Assembly (NCBI GenBank): GCA_009741485.1
Contig: CM019214.1
Location: 23,024,267-23,088,266 of the forward strand
Length of the DNA stretch: 64,000 nt
Direction: 5' to 3'
DNA from: Malurus cyaneus samueli
Lineage: Eukaryota > Chordata > Aves > Passeriformes > Maluridae
Shown here: positions 26,028 through 38,694 of the stretch, piece after piece
Position numbering within the stretch: position 1 is the stretch's first letter
Layout of the letters: each line of letters begins with the position of its first letter
The notes under the pieces: generated by a model
What the model saw: the letters and a program-made list of their open reading frames with translations, nothing else
Databases searched by the model: none
Told to the model about the DNA's origin: nothing
Position numbers and translations under genes: made by a program

Positions 26028-26300
26028 AGAGTCATTTGGAAGGGGCCTCTGGAGGTGAATAAGTCAAATTTATTGCTTACAAAAGGGACAGTTTCAAAGT
26101 TAGACCAGGTTGCCAGGCCTTGACCAGTTTCGAAAATATCCAAGACCAAGGTTTCCACAGCCTGAGTGACTTCCAGCACTTAACCACTCTCACTGCAGCT
26201 TTTTCTCCTCATGTCCAATAAAAAAAATTATTTTATTGCAACAAGTGACATCTGCCCCTTGTCCTTGTGGTGTGCACATGTAAGAAGTATTTACCTCCAC
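26028..26300 (-). mobile_element. Old CR1 LINE fragment
   Basis: Antisense CR1 3' UTR can be followed: GTCATTTGGAAGGGGCCTCT, then GGGACAGTTTCAAAGTTAGA, CCAGGTTGCC, TTCCACAGCCT and CACTTAACCACTCTCACTG. It then reads into ACATCTGCCCCTTGTCCTTG. It lacks the terminal octamers and is more diverged than the other copies, so it is an older subfamily. Confidence 0.75.
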
Positions 26301-29300
26301 TTTCTCACACACGTCCATTATGATTTGGGGATTAGACCAGCTCCTCAACCCCAGCCTTCTTTCTTCCCTCCGACTCCTTTCTCATACACTCTCATCCCCT
26401 AAATATTTCACTGGATTCCTGCTGGACTTCCCTCTCTGATCTCTCAATAAAGCAGTTACAAAGAAGTGACAGATCAAGGAGAAAAAGTCATTGTTAATCT
26501 GCTTTGAACATTTTAGTGGTTTTCACACAAACATTGTGGTTTTCACACTGACAGAACAGAGAAGCACTAACCAATCCTTCTCTGAACAAGCAGTGACATA
26601 ACCAAGTACCCCAAAAGGCGTGCTCCTCTTTTTCTGCAGCAGTGAGGTTTGTCAACGACTTCAGTCTCATTGACCTCTCGCCAAGAGCTGCCATACTTGT
26701 CAAAAATCTTCTACTATAAAGAAAAAATAAATTCTAATTACACCGTAAAAACAACCAAGAGATGAACCACCTCCCTATTAGGAGTTCACAAAAAGCATGA
26801 GGCTTCAAACTGACTTATATCAAATGAAAACGATGTAGTAATTTATAGTTTTCTAAGGGTGGAATACTTTTAAGGGATTTATTTAGTAAATGCATTTTAA
26901 TGATTTTAAGTTAGCAGTGTGTTAACTCAGCTAAATTAAGCTGGCAAAGAGAAAACACAAGAGTGCATAATACTAAAGATATCATAGTGAATACATCCAT
27001 GCTGTTTTAAAGCAGAGGAGAAAAGCCTGCACAGCAGAAATAACTTTCACACGAGTAGAAAGGCTGTCAAGAGATTACAGAGCACTGTAATATGTGTCCA
27101 GAGAGGAATTCAAATATGCAGCTTCAACCATCTACTGATCAGTTTGGCTCATGAGGGCACAAAGCAAACACCTCTGATTCCACTTCATGGGCTTCCACTT
27201 TAACTGTCCATCTTCCCAAGGGTACAACCAATAAACAGTTAGGTGGCTCCCTCTTTGCTGGAACTGGATGAGGTATTTTTCAAAGTCATTTTACAAAGCA
27301 GAATAAAATGGAGAGGGTTTCTAGATGAGACCACAGACAACTGCAGCAAGTTCTCCTTGCAAAAAAAGAGCAATAATGAAAGTAGTAATAATGTACAATT
27401 CAGGTCAGGTGACAAACAGCAAGTCATTATCATCCACACTTCCCACTGTTTCTCTGTCTAACACTTGACACCTGTTTGGATTGGTCCTACAAACATCACT
27501 TTTCTGAGCACACTATCTCAAGAACTGCTAAAGCAGCAAAGTGGCAATCACAAGGAAACAGCTTGCAGCAACTGGTTCTAGCAAGGACACAGACAGAAAT
27601 TGCTGGGGGAAGGTGGGACAAAATCCCTTCTCAACCAGTCAACTGAGAACTGAAGAAGGAAACAAAGTCCAACAACTCTGTAAAAGACACTGTACCTTAA
27701 AAAACCCAGAGCATTTTCACCTCCACAGCACAGCTAACTGTAAGTGTTCAAGTTCTTTGCTCAAATTTAATGAATAAGTAACACTTCTCTCTTACAATAA
27801 TTTATAGCCAAATTAATATGGATTGAACATTATTAATGAAAAACAAAGTAGACTGATCCTCTTACAAACTGCAAAAGGTAAAAGAGGTACAGCCTTCACA
27901 TCTTCATCCAGAGAAAATGCAATAAGCAAAGACATTATCACTGACAATGTAAAAAGTTGAGCAGAGACCAAGATGAAACTGTGGCCAAAAGACACCCTCC
28001 ATTTCTCCTTCTTATTGCTTAGAAAGAAATACAAAGATCTAAGTCTGCAAGGGAAAACAAATACTTTCAGTTTATTATTGTAAGTCTTGAAAATGGAACT
28101 CTGCTGAATTTGAGCATCACTGAGATCTATGCCAGATCAGTAATTATCTTCGCACACGCCCCTCTCTGAAAAATGGCCTTACTAATCAAAACACATCCAA
28201 GTGAAATTCTATGAGAAAAAAACCCTAATTTTGCCTGTTCTGAATCAATTTCTGGCTCTCCCAGACAGTGGAAGTCCTTTTCCCTAGCTTTATTTTAAGA
28301 ATATTGAAAAATATTCTTCAAGTTCAAGACAGAGAAGTTGCTGGTACTCACAGCAAAAGTTCAAATTTTCATTCTTCTCAATTTCTACAACTACTAAAAG
28401 GTATGCAATTTAAATTTCTACTTCAGTTTATTGCTTTAATTACAATACATATCTTCATCTTATGTCATGATTATGTACTTGGTAAGCAGATGCAAAGACA
28501 AACACACAAGTTGCAGGATGTCAGACTTTGGGCAAGTGGAGAAGAAGAAGGGGAAGAAACCTATCAGGATACCCAGTATTGTCATAAATCATTTTCACAA
28601 AGCAGTCACAAAGAAAGCATTTATCTGAAACTGAGTAATTTAGTGCTGTGCCTGTCTGCTTTCCAGCTGCAAATTAAACTCTAGCACAGAAAAGAATGCA
28701 CTAAACCTGTTCCAAAATGACCAGATGTGCACACTCAAACACCATTCACACCACTCTGGTGAACAGCTGGAGCCAAGTTTTGACAAGGGCAACGCTGCAG
28801 TTTAGTAGTGACAGACAATATAATGTGGATTATAACTAAGTGATACGCTTCAGCCAAAAACAAACAAAAAGCTGGGGACACTGCAGGGATCCTTTCAAAA
28901 GCCGAGGAACACTAATGCTAAATTCAACAGGCAAAATCAGCACTGACCTCTTACAAAAACACAGAGACAGAATAGCTAGGAAGCAAAAAAACCCAACAAT
29001 TACTATTTAGATGCAGAGACAAGTGCACTTCTGACACACAAACCAGCCATCTCCCCCTTGCCACTCAGAGCACACAAACTGACTTGAGTGCAACTAAACC
29101 CAGACGTGCTCCAGGAGCACACAAGGCACCCCAACCAGAGCTAACTTGACATGACCCTCTACCCTTCAGTCAAATGTTTAGCAAGGACACTGGGGCCCTA
29201 TGAGCAGTGGTTTCATTCCACAGAACCAACCCTAACGAGCCACACTACTGAGGACACAGCCACCTCTGGCTGCACCTACTGGTGTGCATAGCCCCATCCC

Positions 29301-29401
29301 ATGCACACCCAGACCTCCTGCAAAAGAGCCACAGCTCCCATCAGGCCCAGCAAGAGATGAGGGTTCCAGCAGTGGTATGTCTCCATTTTGACTAAAAATA
29401 C
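26301..29401. other. Unique DNA, no gene seen
   Basis: AT-rich with no known exon. A 138-codon plus-strand frame at 28268-28684 has no recognisable domain and is taken as chance. A short direct repeat at 26516 is listed separately. Confidence 0.55.
26516..26548. repeat. Short direct repeat, 13 bp exact, 20-bp period
   Basis: GTGGTTTTCACAC occurs at 26516-26528 and 26536-26548. It is a minor duplication. Confidence 0.85.
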
Positions 29402-29818
29402 CATAGAATCATAGAATGGTTCATGTTGGGAGGACATTTTCCACTAGAGCAGGTTGCTCAGAGTTCCAGTCTGGCCTCAAACACTTCCAGGGATGGGGTA
29501 TCCACAACTTTTCTGGGCAGCCTTTTCCAGTGCCTCACCACCATCATAGAAAAGATTTTTTTCTAATATTAATCTAAACCTACTCTCAGTAGGAAGCCAT
29601 TGCCCCTTGTCCAGTCACTGCATGCTCTTGTAAAAAGTCTCTCTCCATCTTTCCTGTAGGCTCCCTTCAGGTATTGGATGACACCAATTAGGTCACCCCA
29701 AAGTCTTCTTGTTACCAGGCTGAAGGAACCCAATTCTCTCAGTCTTTCTTCACCGCAGAGGTGCTCCATCCCTCTAATCAGCTCGGTGGCCCTTCTACCT
29801 GAATAAGCTCTCTAGAAC
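29402..29818 (-). mobile_element. CR1 LINE fragment with ORF2 C-terminal remnant
   Basis: The plus strand begins CATAGAATCATAGAATGG, the antisense of the CR1 terminal octamers, and runs for about 415 bp to a 5' truncation. Read on the minus strand, the distal part still encodes the end of CR1 ORF2 (reverse transcriptase polyprotein): the frame ending near 29569 contains YLKGAYRKDGERLF and WTRGNG, typical of the family's C-terminal tail. The catalytic reverse transcriptase and endonuclease regions are absent, so it cannot move by itself. Confidence 0.92.
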
Positions 29819-32319
29819 CTCAGCAGTTGTGCTACAGCCCATTCAACACCACCATTTCAGCATCACTTGATTATTTTACATGGTCATGTACTGCTCTGCC
29901 AAAGCAAAACACAATTTAAAGGAAGAGTACATAAACTAATTCAAATCCAAAAAAAGCATCAAAGAGCTAAAGGCCAAAGTGAAATGAGTCACAATAACTC
30001 AACTCCCTTGTGATGTAACTTTTACCTTCTGATTTCTTTATACTTCACACGCAGCATTTCCTTGGCACAGACGATACTCTGAACCCTGATGAGCTATTCA
30101 AGCATGCCTGGGGAGCTGTGGTGGGTGGAGGGGGATGCACCATAAAAGCAAATTAAAACCTAAATAAAATAATTTAACTTTCCTTATAAGCAAAACTACC
30201 TCTGAAACTTTGAAAACCTATGCTGAGCTTTACACAGATTTATCACCTACATGATTATTGGGTGCAGCACATACCCAAGCAGCTTATGCTTTCTGTTAGG
30301 TTTCAAAGAAAGACAAATCAGATTAGCAGCAGTCACTAGCTAAGCACCCAGAATTAGAGACTACTGGAATGACTTTTTGTTTTTAAACTCTCATTTGCCT
30401 GCTCATTTTATTTATTTTTTTAGCCCAGTTGCTTAGGGAGAGTAATTCAGATTTGGGAAAAAGCCCCAACCATAGCCACCACCTTCACCCATGTGGCCCG
30501 GAAGTGCTTCCCAGAGCTGGCCCTGCTCACCTGCCAGAATCAGCACACTGCCAGGCTGCACCAGACAGCCCAAGCACAGGTTGTCTGAGCTCCCCAGCCC
30601 TGCAGCAGGTACAGTTCCTCAGGACACTGCTGGAGGCAGCCAGGCCAGGCCATGGCTGCACTGGTGTCCACAGCCCACCCTCACTGCGGAGAGAGGGAGG
30701 GACAAGTATGAGCTCCCCTGACCTCCCACCTCCTCAGAAGGGCTCCCCACCTCCCCAGCTTCCCTCAGATGTGTACTTTCTCCCAAACACTTGTGCCAAA
30801 ACCAGTGTGGATCATTGGCAGCATGTGGGAGATCACATGCAGGTTTAAAATGCAGCATACACACAGCCAAAAGTGATCAGAGGGAACTATTTCTACTTAG
30901 GAGCTCCACATGTGCTGGCAGGTTTGGCACACAGTTGTTTCAGCTAACTGATAAATAATGAAGGTGTTGGAGTGCATTAAAATGATGGGCTCTTCATTCA
31001 AACCAAGCATGACTTCAAACTGATTTATTACTTATCCTCCATCTTTTTATAAATTAAAAAACTTAAATTATGCATCTTCTTTAAAGAAATCTGGATATTG
31101 TATGCTTGACAAAATCACCTGCAATGTTACCATAAAAGCCATCTGTAGCTTAGTCAACATGTTTTAAGTGGTCACTGGTGATTCAACCGAAAAATAAAAC
31201 TGCAAAGCAATAGCAGCTGATTTGCAGGGGAACAGTCACTGCTGAGGGCACAGAACACGCACTTTCAGAAGAGAGTAGGTGACTTCAAACCAACTCTAAC
31301 CTGATCCCATGAACTGAGCAACCCTCAGTGGTGGAAAACTTCCAGGTGCCCTCCAGGAGGGCACATTTCAGTCCATTTTCATCCAAAAACAAACCAGGTC
31401 GTAGACTCCAGGACTGCTCTGAGATTTGAACCAAAGCACAGTGCACAAGGATAAATGAGATTTGCTCCAGAGTCTTAGTCCAGGGTCAAAAATAAAATGC
31501 AAATGCAGAAAACACCCGCCATCTGTTACGCCTATTTACTTGGCTATGGATTTCCCTTTGCTCTCTAAAGTGAAAATATTTGAGCTTATACATTCCTCTG
31601 GTACAATTTTTACTGTGAAATAATTTTGCCTGCAGTTCAAAAGAATTACAGGAATTCCGTTCAGCTTCAAAGCTCCCAGTTTTCAGCTTTGTCTGGTGAC
31701 TCCAGCTCCCATGAGTTTAGCCCAGCTGGGGAGCACAGAGGGCCACCTCCTCGTTATCCCCCTCTCTCATTAAAGGGCTGGCTTATTTGCACACTTGTTC
31801 ACAATCCCTTCTTCTTTGGAGAGCAGTACTGGGGGCAGCTACTGCAAGGCAGTTGATTTTAGGAATATACCTTCATTTAAATATGAAATTTTCTCTGTAG
31901 GAAGGCTAAAATAACACATTGCATTAAATGTACCAGACAACATTTTTCATCTGAGTAAAAGTGGTGATTTGCAATCAATCACACTGCTTGACCAAAGAAA
32001 ACAGGGTACCAGGGGGAGCTCTCCACATACCATTTTGTCAATAAGCTTACCAACAGTAGGATAGCACTTTTCTTCATAGGTCATCACATAAATAATTTCA
32101 CTGATCTCTTTCAAGAAAAATAATTCTTTGAGCTTGACACTACTAAATATTTATTGTCCAGGAAATTAAGAAAAAGAAAAGCAGCACAAAAATAATGTTT
32201 AGTAAACTACGGTTTTAACACATACCTTTAAAGTCTGCCAAGCCCTGACTTGGCTACCATGCTCATTAATAATCCATATTCCTCAATACAGCGTATGTCC
32301 AATTGCATACTGAATAAAA
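29819..32319. other. Unique DNA, no gene seen
   Basis: Mostly AT-rich. The GC-richer patch 30440-30850 has open frames on both strands (up to 139 codons) but no recognisable protein and no clear splice-site pair. I treat it as non-coding. Confidence 0.5.
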
Positions 32320-32833
32320 GAATCCCAGGATTACAGGATCAAATAGATTGGAAAAGACTCTGAGGCCACAGAGTCCAGCCTACGAGCACCACCCTGTCCA
32401 CCAGACCATNAGATTGGAAAAGACTCTGAGGCCACAGAGTCCAGCCTACGAGCACCACCCTGTCCACCAGACCATGGCACTGAGTGCCATGTGCAGTCTC
32501 TCCTTACATACCTCCAGGGACAGTGACTCCACCACTCCCTGGGCAGTCTGTTCCAATGCCTAACAAATCCTCCCATGCAGAAATTCCTCTCAATGTCCAG
32601 CCTGAACCACTGCTGGCACAACTTGAGGCTATGACCTCTCATTCTGTCACTGGTTACCTGGGAGAAGAGACCAACCCCCACCTGGCTGTAACCTCCTTTC
32701 AGGTGGTTGCAGAGACAGATAAGGTCTCCCCTGAACTTCCTTTTCTCCAGACTAAACACCCCCAGCTCTCTCAAACACTCCTCATATGACTCACTCTCTA
32801 GAGCCTTCCTCAGCTTCAGTGCCCTTCCCTGAA
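32320..32833 (-). mobile_element. CR1 LINE fragment with ORF2 C-terminal remnant, split by an assembly gap
   Basis: The plus strand begins GAATCCCAGGATTACAGGAT, a variant CR1 3' end in antisense. The minus-strand reading retains ORF2 C-terminal wording such as [16 protein letters not shown] and HWNRLPREW. About 450 bp of true element remain. A 65-bp segment near its 3' end is written twice around a single N (see separate entry), so the element's real length is shorter than the interval. Confidence 0.9.
32345..32475. repeat. Exact 65-bp direct repeat around a single N (assembly artefact)
   Basis: Positions 32345-32409 and 32411-32475 are identical, both starting AGATTGGAAAAGACTC and ending CCAGACCAT, with one N at 32410 between them. 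Two overlapping contig ends joined with a placeholder N would produce exactly this. A genuine tandem duplication that happened to flank the only single-N in the window is far less likely. Confidence 0.93.
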
Positions 32834-35800
32834 AGAACATGTGAGTGTCAAATTTTCACATACTCATGCCTGGGTACTAAGTCCTGGCAAATGAGCATTC
32901 AAACATTCTGATGAAAATTGAGCTGCATTCTGCACAAAAAGTTGCATCTACATTGCTCCTAACGTTAAAAAAAAATCATATTATACATAGGTAACCAGAT
33001 ACTCAGGAGTGTGACTAACTTAAAAAGTATGTCCAGCTCTCCATCTCTTTTGACAAATTTGACAGCTGTTCTGGCATACATCTTTTCTGCCCTTTTCATC
33101 CCTTCTTTCTTCCCCATTTTCACTCTAACAGATGCTTTTATTCTGTTTTGGTTTTTTTTTTGTTTCTCCTCCTCTCTTCAGTGGCAGCGCTGGAGGGGAG
33201 GGAGAGAGGGAGGGAGAGAGGGAGGAAGCGTAGGGTGCTAATGCACAAAGCAGTGCTTGTTAAAAACTGGACATATCCAGGCAATTCGCCAAATTTAATT
33301 CCAAAGACCCTGCTTGTGATTCGATGCTAAAGCGGAATATAGCATTGTTCTATCTGTCTGTAGGACACCGCGTCTTCTTTGGAAGAGGAGTTCAAAACAA
33401 AAGGACAAAAAGCAGCTTGACACTCCCCCCAGCCTCCAAACACACACTTCATTCCAGAAAATACCATATTCATTGGCCTTCAGAGTTGTTAGAAATAAAT
33501 CAAGCAGAAAAAAAAAAAAAAGTGTTGATGAAGAAGAGGTTTCAGAATTTGGCCTGAAAATACCATGATGACCTGTGTCCTTGAAAATGTAAAGCAATGA
33601 CACAGCTTCCCAAATTCTTTTGAACTGTGAATTCTGTATTTATTTCATGAGGAATCATTACATCAGGCTCGAGGAGAGGCTGCTCAGGTGAAAAACTGCT
33701 TATGCATGTAAATCAGTGGCTCTAAAGCCAAGATTGAGATTATTTTATGAAATGAGGGAGAAAGAAAGACAAAGAGAAATCAGCAACACTTAAAATTGTA
33801 ATGAGTAATAGTCACACACACTTCCCCTCTCACAAATCGCCATGTAGCCCAATTTGTCCCAACAGATGTTAAACCATAACTCAATTTAACAGTGGAAAGA
33901 AGTACTAAATTGTGAAATGGGCACAACATGAGTTTAAATTCCAGATGATTTATGCCACATTGCATTACGTATCCAAAATAAAATGCATATACTGACATCT
34001 ATGGCAGTAATAATATATTGAACTACATACAGCAGTTGTGTGAAGAGATAAATCAAGATTTAACTGACAGGGTCCCAAGCACAAATTTTAACTCACTTCC
34101 CATTTAGACAATTTCTCTTCTTTATTAACCTCATGTGCAAGAAGTGCTTCTTTTCCCACGACTTTCCACTTTTCCATGTGCAGCCTTTCCCATCTCTACT
34201 GTAATCCCCCTGCTCGCCACCCACTCCCTCTCCTCTTTAACCCAGGTCACTCAGTCACCAGTGGAGCAGGGGCTGGGGCCCCACAGCAGATGTACCTCTT
34301 CCCTGCTCCAGCTGCGGGGTCTCTCCCTTCTTTTGAATGACCACTGACAGAGTACACTAATTTTACTTGCAGAACACAAGGAAAAACTCATCTTTAAAGA
34401 TGGGTAAACAAAGAGGAAGGGACTGCATGTCTCAAGACCAGGGAAGAGCAGAAGAGCTTCTCCATTCAAGAGTAGCCAAGCATACAAACTCCAGGAAATG
34501 CAGCTACTCTTTTCAGAAACCTAGACCCTGTCAGCCAGCTCATCTCAGTCACGTAGCAGAGGCAGAGGTCCCTCTGTTGCCTGGATGACCATGGAACAGA
34601 GCCTTCCCATGTAAACACAGAAATCAGTAACGGGCTGGTTGGCAGCTGGGACATGCTTCATGTTTCTGAATCTCCAGAGGTGGCAGAACCCCAGAGAGCT
34701 TCAAAAATTCTTAAGTGGCAGTGAACTTCTCCAGGGGTTTTTCTCGCTTAGTTTTTGGAGTCTGTTTTGTTATTTTGTTTGGGTTTTTTCTGTCTCCTTT
34801 AAAATAATAAAAAACTATGTCTTTCATATTTAGACAAGCACACATAGAAAGACAGGGAGGAGAATGCCACGAGAATACAGGAAGGAAACTAAATTGCAGG
34901 AAAAATCTGCCACTGGTTTCTTAAAGGCAAGGCAATACCTTTTCCTCAGCTACAGCCCATTCTGCCTTCCAGTCTTCTGCTTTATGGCTGCAACAGAAGA
35001 AGCCAAAGGGACAGGATTTATGAGCCTTTTCAGACATCACTCTTTTGGAGTGCAAACACACACAGTAGCTGATAATGCTAAGAACAAGTATGAATCAAAT
35101 CTGCAACTCTAAGTCATGTGTTTCCCACAGAGAAACTTCTTTGGCATCACCCTCCACTGAAGCACTTTGAAGACAAATAATCACCAATTAAGCACCTTGA
35201 ATATGTAAACAAATGAAAGAGAAGTGGGCTAAAAGAGTTCAACTCACTTGCTCAAAGCCATAAACCTAAGAAGCAGGCACAGCTACCACTTAAAATTCAT
35301 GTAAATCACATGAGGCTGGAGGCTACAGCATATTGGCTTAATGAACAGCTTAGCATTTTGCTAACTCAATATGCTTATTCTTATTAAAAAAAGCTCTTGG
35401 GAAGATTCTCATGAACATTTTAATTAGACAGCACTTTCTGTAGTCAAAAACATAATGCTCTCTCAATAATGTTAATGTGCAAAACTGACATTAAAAAGCA
35501 AGAGTGACTGAAAGGGCTTTACAGTAACCCTACAAATTATTCAGCTGCCACATAAGACTTGTGTTCCTCAATGTTCAATACATATTATATACACTGATTC
35601 CTCTCACTGCCCTTTAGGACACCCTGCTCTTGATAATTTCAGCTATAAGGAAAACTTGCATGTTGTCTTCTGAGTCTAGTAAGTTATACACTCCTATTTA
35701 GCATCACATTTAATGAAGGTTAAACATCACAACAAATAAACCAGTGCTCCAAATTCTAACCAGCCTGGTTATTAAGAAATCAAGCATTTTGGAAAGCCAA

Positions 35801-38206
35801 GAGTTAAGAGAGCTCTTGTACACGAAGTGGTCATTTAGAGGGGTCATAAGTTCTGCATCCTCAAGCATTTTCTTAAACACCCCATTTTGTAACAAGGCTG
35901 TTATTTCCCAACCTGTCACACAAAATAACTTAGTCATTCTTCAGGAGGTCTACTGGACTCCTCAAACCAAGTTGTGTAACTTTGATAAGATGGTGCGCTC
36001 TAAAGTACCTTTTTTGCTGTTGCCACAGCACATGTAGCTCACAGATTAGACAGCCCCTTCACACGTTGCTGCACCAGCATTTTACACAGAGGAAAAACAC
36101 AGCAGACTGGGCCACCACTGATAACACCAGTCACAAAGCCATGAAACAACCCCTGCTTTCAAATACCTAACACCCTAGGCTTCTGTTCTACATGGGCACA
36201 CTCACATACCAAGTTTTCTCTCACATGTTTAATTGCTGTATGTATAAAGTAGTGCAAGGTATGACAGGTAAATGTCTTGACAGCAGACACTGAGAAAGCC
36301 ACAGTTACAGAAGCACAAGGGAACATCTCTCAGCTGTTTATCTTTTAAAGCCACGTAGTCGGTAGGTATGCAACAGAAGAATCTATTTCTGACCATTCAG
36401 ACACATAGAAAAAAGGTATCATCAATAAAACTGAAGGAAGTTATTTACAGTTGTCTTCTCCAAGGATACATTTCTGGCAATACAAAGGTGTCACAAGCTT
36501 TTTTCATTTGAAGAAACGAACAGTTACTACAAAGCAACACTGCTGCATTTACAGTACCACTTAATTTAAAAAAGGCACAGTTTCTGCCACCTAGCTGCTA
36601 CATGTAGGTTTAAGTATGTGTGTATCTAAAGGAGTTTCAGCATTTCAGAGACAAAAGTTTATTAAAAATATAACGTAGTTTTGAAACAGGGCATGTATTA
36701 CAGTGTTGGCTGATACCATTAGATACACATATAAGGGGAGCTACCTATAGAAGAATTATTATCCCTGGAGGCTGCAGTAAAAGTAATTGCTAGCACTTCA
36801 TTACTGAAAAATTACCTCACATTTGGGAGATATCTCTGCATTATTACAAAAGACTGAAAAATGCAACTCAGAAAAGCCTGTTCTCCTGCAGTCCTAACAA
36901 TCAATACAGCACTTCCCAACACATATGACTCTTAGAAGCCCTGGTTTTAATTTTGCAACTATGAAACAGCATAAAATTTGATTTTTTACTGCAATCTCCA
37001 CCACAGACCAAGTTTTTTCTTACTACAATTGATTGCTCGATAGGAAACAGTGATAATAAGAGTTGCAAAAATAAAGTGTTGTGTGGTTCTGGGGGAAGAA
37101 AAAAAAAGTTCCAAGACAAAGTTTGTATGCATCTTGCCCCATTGCTAGCCTGAAACATCTGTTAGGAGCCAGTAACCATGCTTGCACATGTCATTTCTCT
37201 ACATAAGCTTAATCATTTGTATACAAGTTGCATTGTACTTCGTTTCCATGATGGTGATCTTCAATCATATTTCTAAGATTGTACTCATAACATAAATCAT
37301 GCTTTGTAGATTTCATTATAATCAAAAGTTGTTTCCTGGATTATCACATACCAATGCATATTTCTGTAATTACTTACCTGAAAAATGAACCTAAGAAAGT
37401 CTTTCATTTGGTCTTTAACCAATGTTTTGGCCAAATAAAAATTATTCCAAGTCACGCTTTATACACCACTCCAAACCATTTTTTTCTGCTTCTAAGAAAA
37501 AGTATGACTTATCGTCTGTTAAAGCAAGCAAGCAATTGCAATAGTAAGAAATCACGATTTCAAAGTCTCAAATCAGCTAAATTCTGCCTGCTGTGCCCGG
37601 GTGTTTTCCGACATGTCTTTTAACACAAGCATGCACGTACAGACCCTGAGTGAGCAGACTCCTTGTGTGTTCTGCTGCCAAGCACACCAAGTATTGCCTC
37701 TCAGGCTCACAAAGCTGTTTGCTGGTGCATCTCAGGAGACACATCCATCAATTCATTTCAGAACTGGGACAAGTTTGCGCACTAATAAGGATGTGATGCT
37801 AGCAGATTATAGTCTGAAACACAGCTCTCCTCTGAGACTCAGTTTTTTAAATATATGTGAATTTGGTTTCACATTCCAGCATTTTTGGTGGTTTGGGTTT
37901 TTTTAATATGCATTTTATACTTCCATTTGCACCCACCACCTCTCTGCAGTTTGCCATTTAATGGGAAAGGAGAGGTCAACACTGAGAAGACAACTAGTCC
38001 AGCTTTTCCAGAGGGGAGTTACTCACTTCAGATCAATCTTCTTTACCTGTAAAATTATTTGGCTTCAGAAGTTTCAGAAGAAAGTCATCCACTGCCATAA
38101 TATTTTACAGAAAATCAACCCCTAAAAATTATTACTGCTCTTATTTTTAAGCTCTTCACCCAGTACAAGGCAAAAGGAAGTTAACTCTCCTGTTCTTTGC
38201 ACACTT
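32834..38206. other. Unique DNA, no gene seen
   Basis: No known exon. It contains the GA-rich tract at 33193 and an A run near 33510. Positions 35340-35500 are AT-rich with several TAAT-type words and could be a conserved non-coding element. None of this is strong. Confidence 0.5.
33193..33226 (+). repeat. GA-rich purine tract with G-quadruplex motif
   Basis: Two copies of a 12-bp word close to GGGAGGGAGAGA follow GGAGGGGA. The plus strand is pure purine here. Four or more G-triplets are separated by loops of 1 to 5 bases (33195-33222), satisfying a G-quadruplex pattern. Pure purine mirror-like tracts can also form triplex DNA. Confidence 0.8.
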
Positions 38207-38381
38207 GAATTGTCTGCCCAGAGAGGTGGTGGAGTCACCATCCCTGAACGTGTTTAAAAAAAGGCTGGATATGACACTCAGTGCCATGGTTTAGTTGATG
38301 AGGAGGTGTTGGCTCATAGGTTGGACTCAATGATCTTGAAGGTCTCTTCCAGCCTGATTCATTCTTTGTGATTCTGTGTGT
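38207..38381 (+). mobile_element. CR1 LINE 3' end fragment
   Basis: It reads TGGTGGAGTCACCATCCCTG, then GGTTGGACTCAATGATCTTG, AAGGTCTCTTCCAGCC and finally the terminal repeats ATTCTTTGTGATTCTGTG. This is the sense 3' UTR of CR1, 5'-truncated to about 175 bp. It abuts the next CR1 fragment. Confidence 0.93.
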
Positions 38382-38694
38382 GAACAGCAGTCTACAGCTT
38401 CCTCATGAAGGAAAGTGCTGGGGCAGGTTCTGATCTCTCCCTGGTGACTGGTGATAGGATCCCAGAGAACAGCATGAAGTTGTGTCAGGGATAGTTTAGA
38501 CAGGATATTAGGAAAAGTTTTTCACCCAAAAAGGGGTTGAGCACTGGAACAGGCTCCCCGGGGAAGTGGTCACAGCACCAAGCCTGAAAGAGGTCAAGAA
38601 GTGATTGGACAACACTCTCAAGCACATGGTGTGAGTTTTGGGGCTGCCTTGTGCAGAGCCAGGAGTTGGGCTTCAATCATCCTTGTGACTCCTT
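38382..38694 (+). mobile_element. CR1-X-like LINE fragment, same strand, adjacent
   Basis: Starting right after the previous element, it reads TCTACAGCTTCCTCATGA, GTTGTGTCAGGGATAGTTTA, TTTTTCACCC, GAACAGGCTCCCCGGGGAAG and CCAGGAGTTGGGCTTCAATC. This is CR1-X/J-type 3' sequence. The last part resembles the tail of the SINE at 16304. The terminal octamers are missing or decayed. Confidence 0.9.

Noticed and set aside
30429..30850. GC-richer patch with overlapping frames on both strands
   Set aside because: No known protein in any frame and no good acceptor/donor pair. Could be revisited with conservation data.
32331..32840. 169-codon minus-strand frame with an internal duplication
   Set aside because: It is CR1 ORF2 C-terminal remnant read across the artificial 65-bp duplication and the N; not a host gene.
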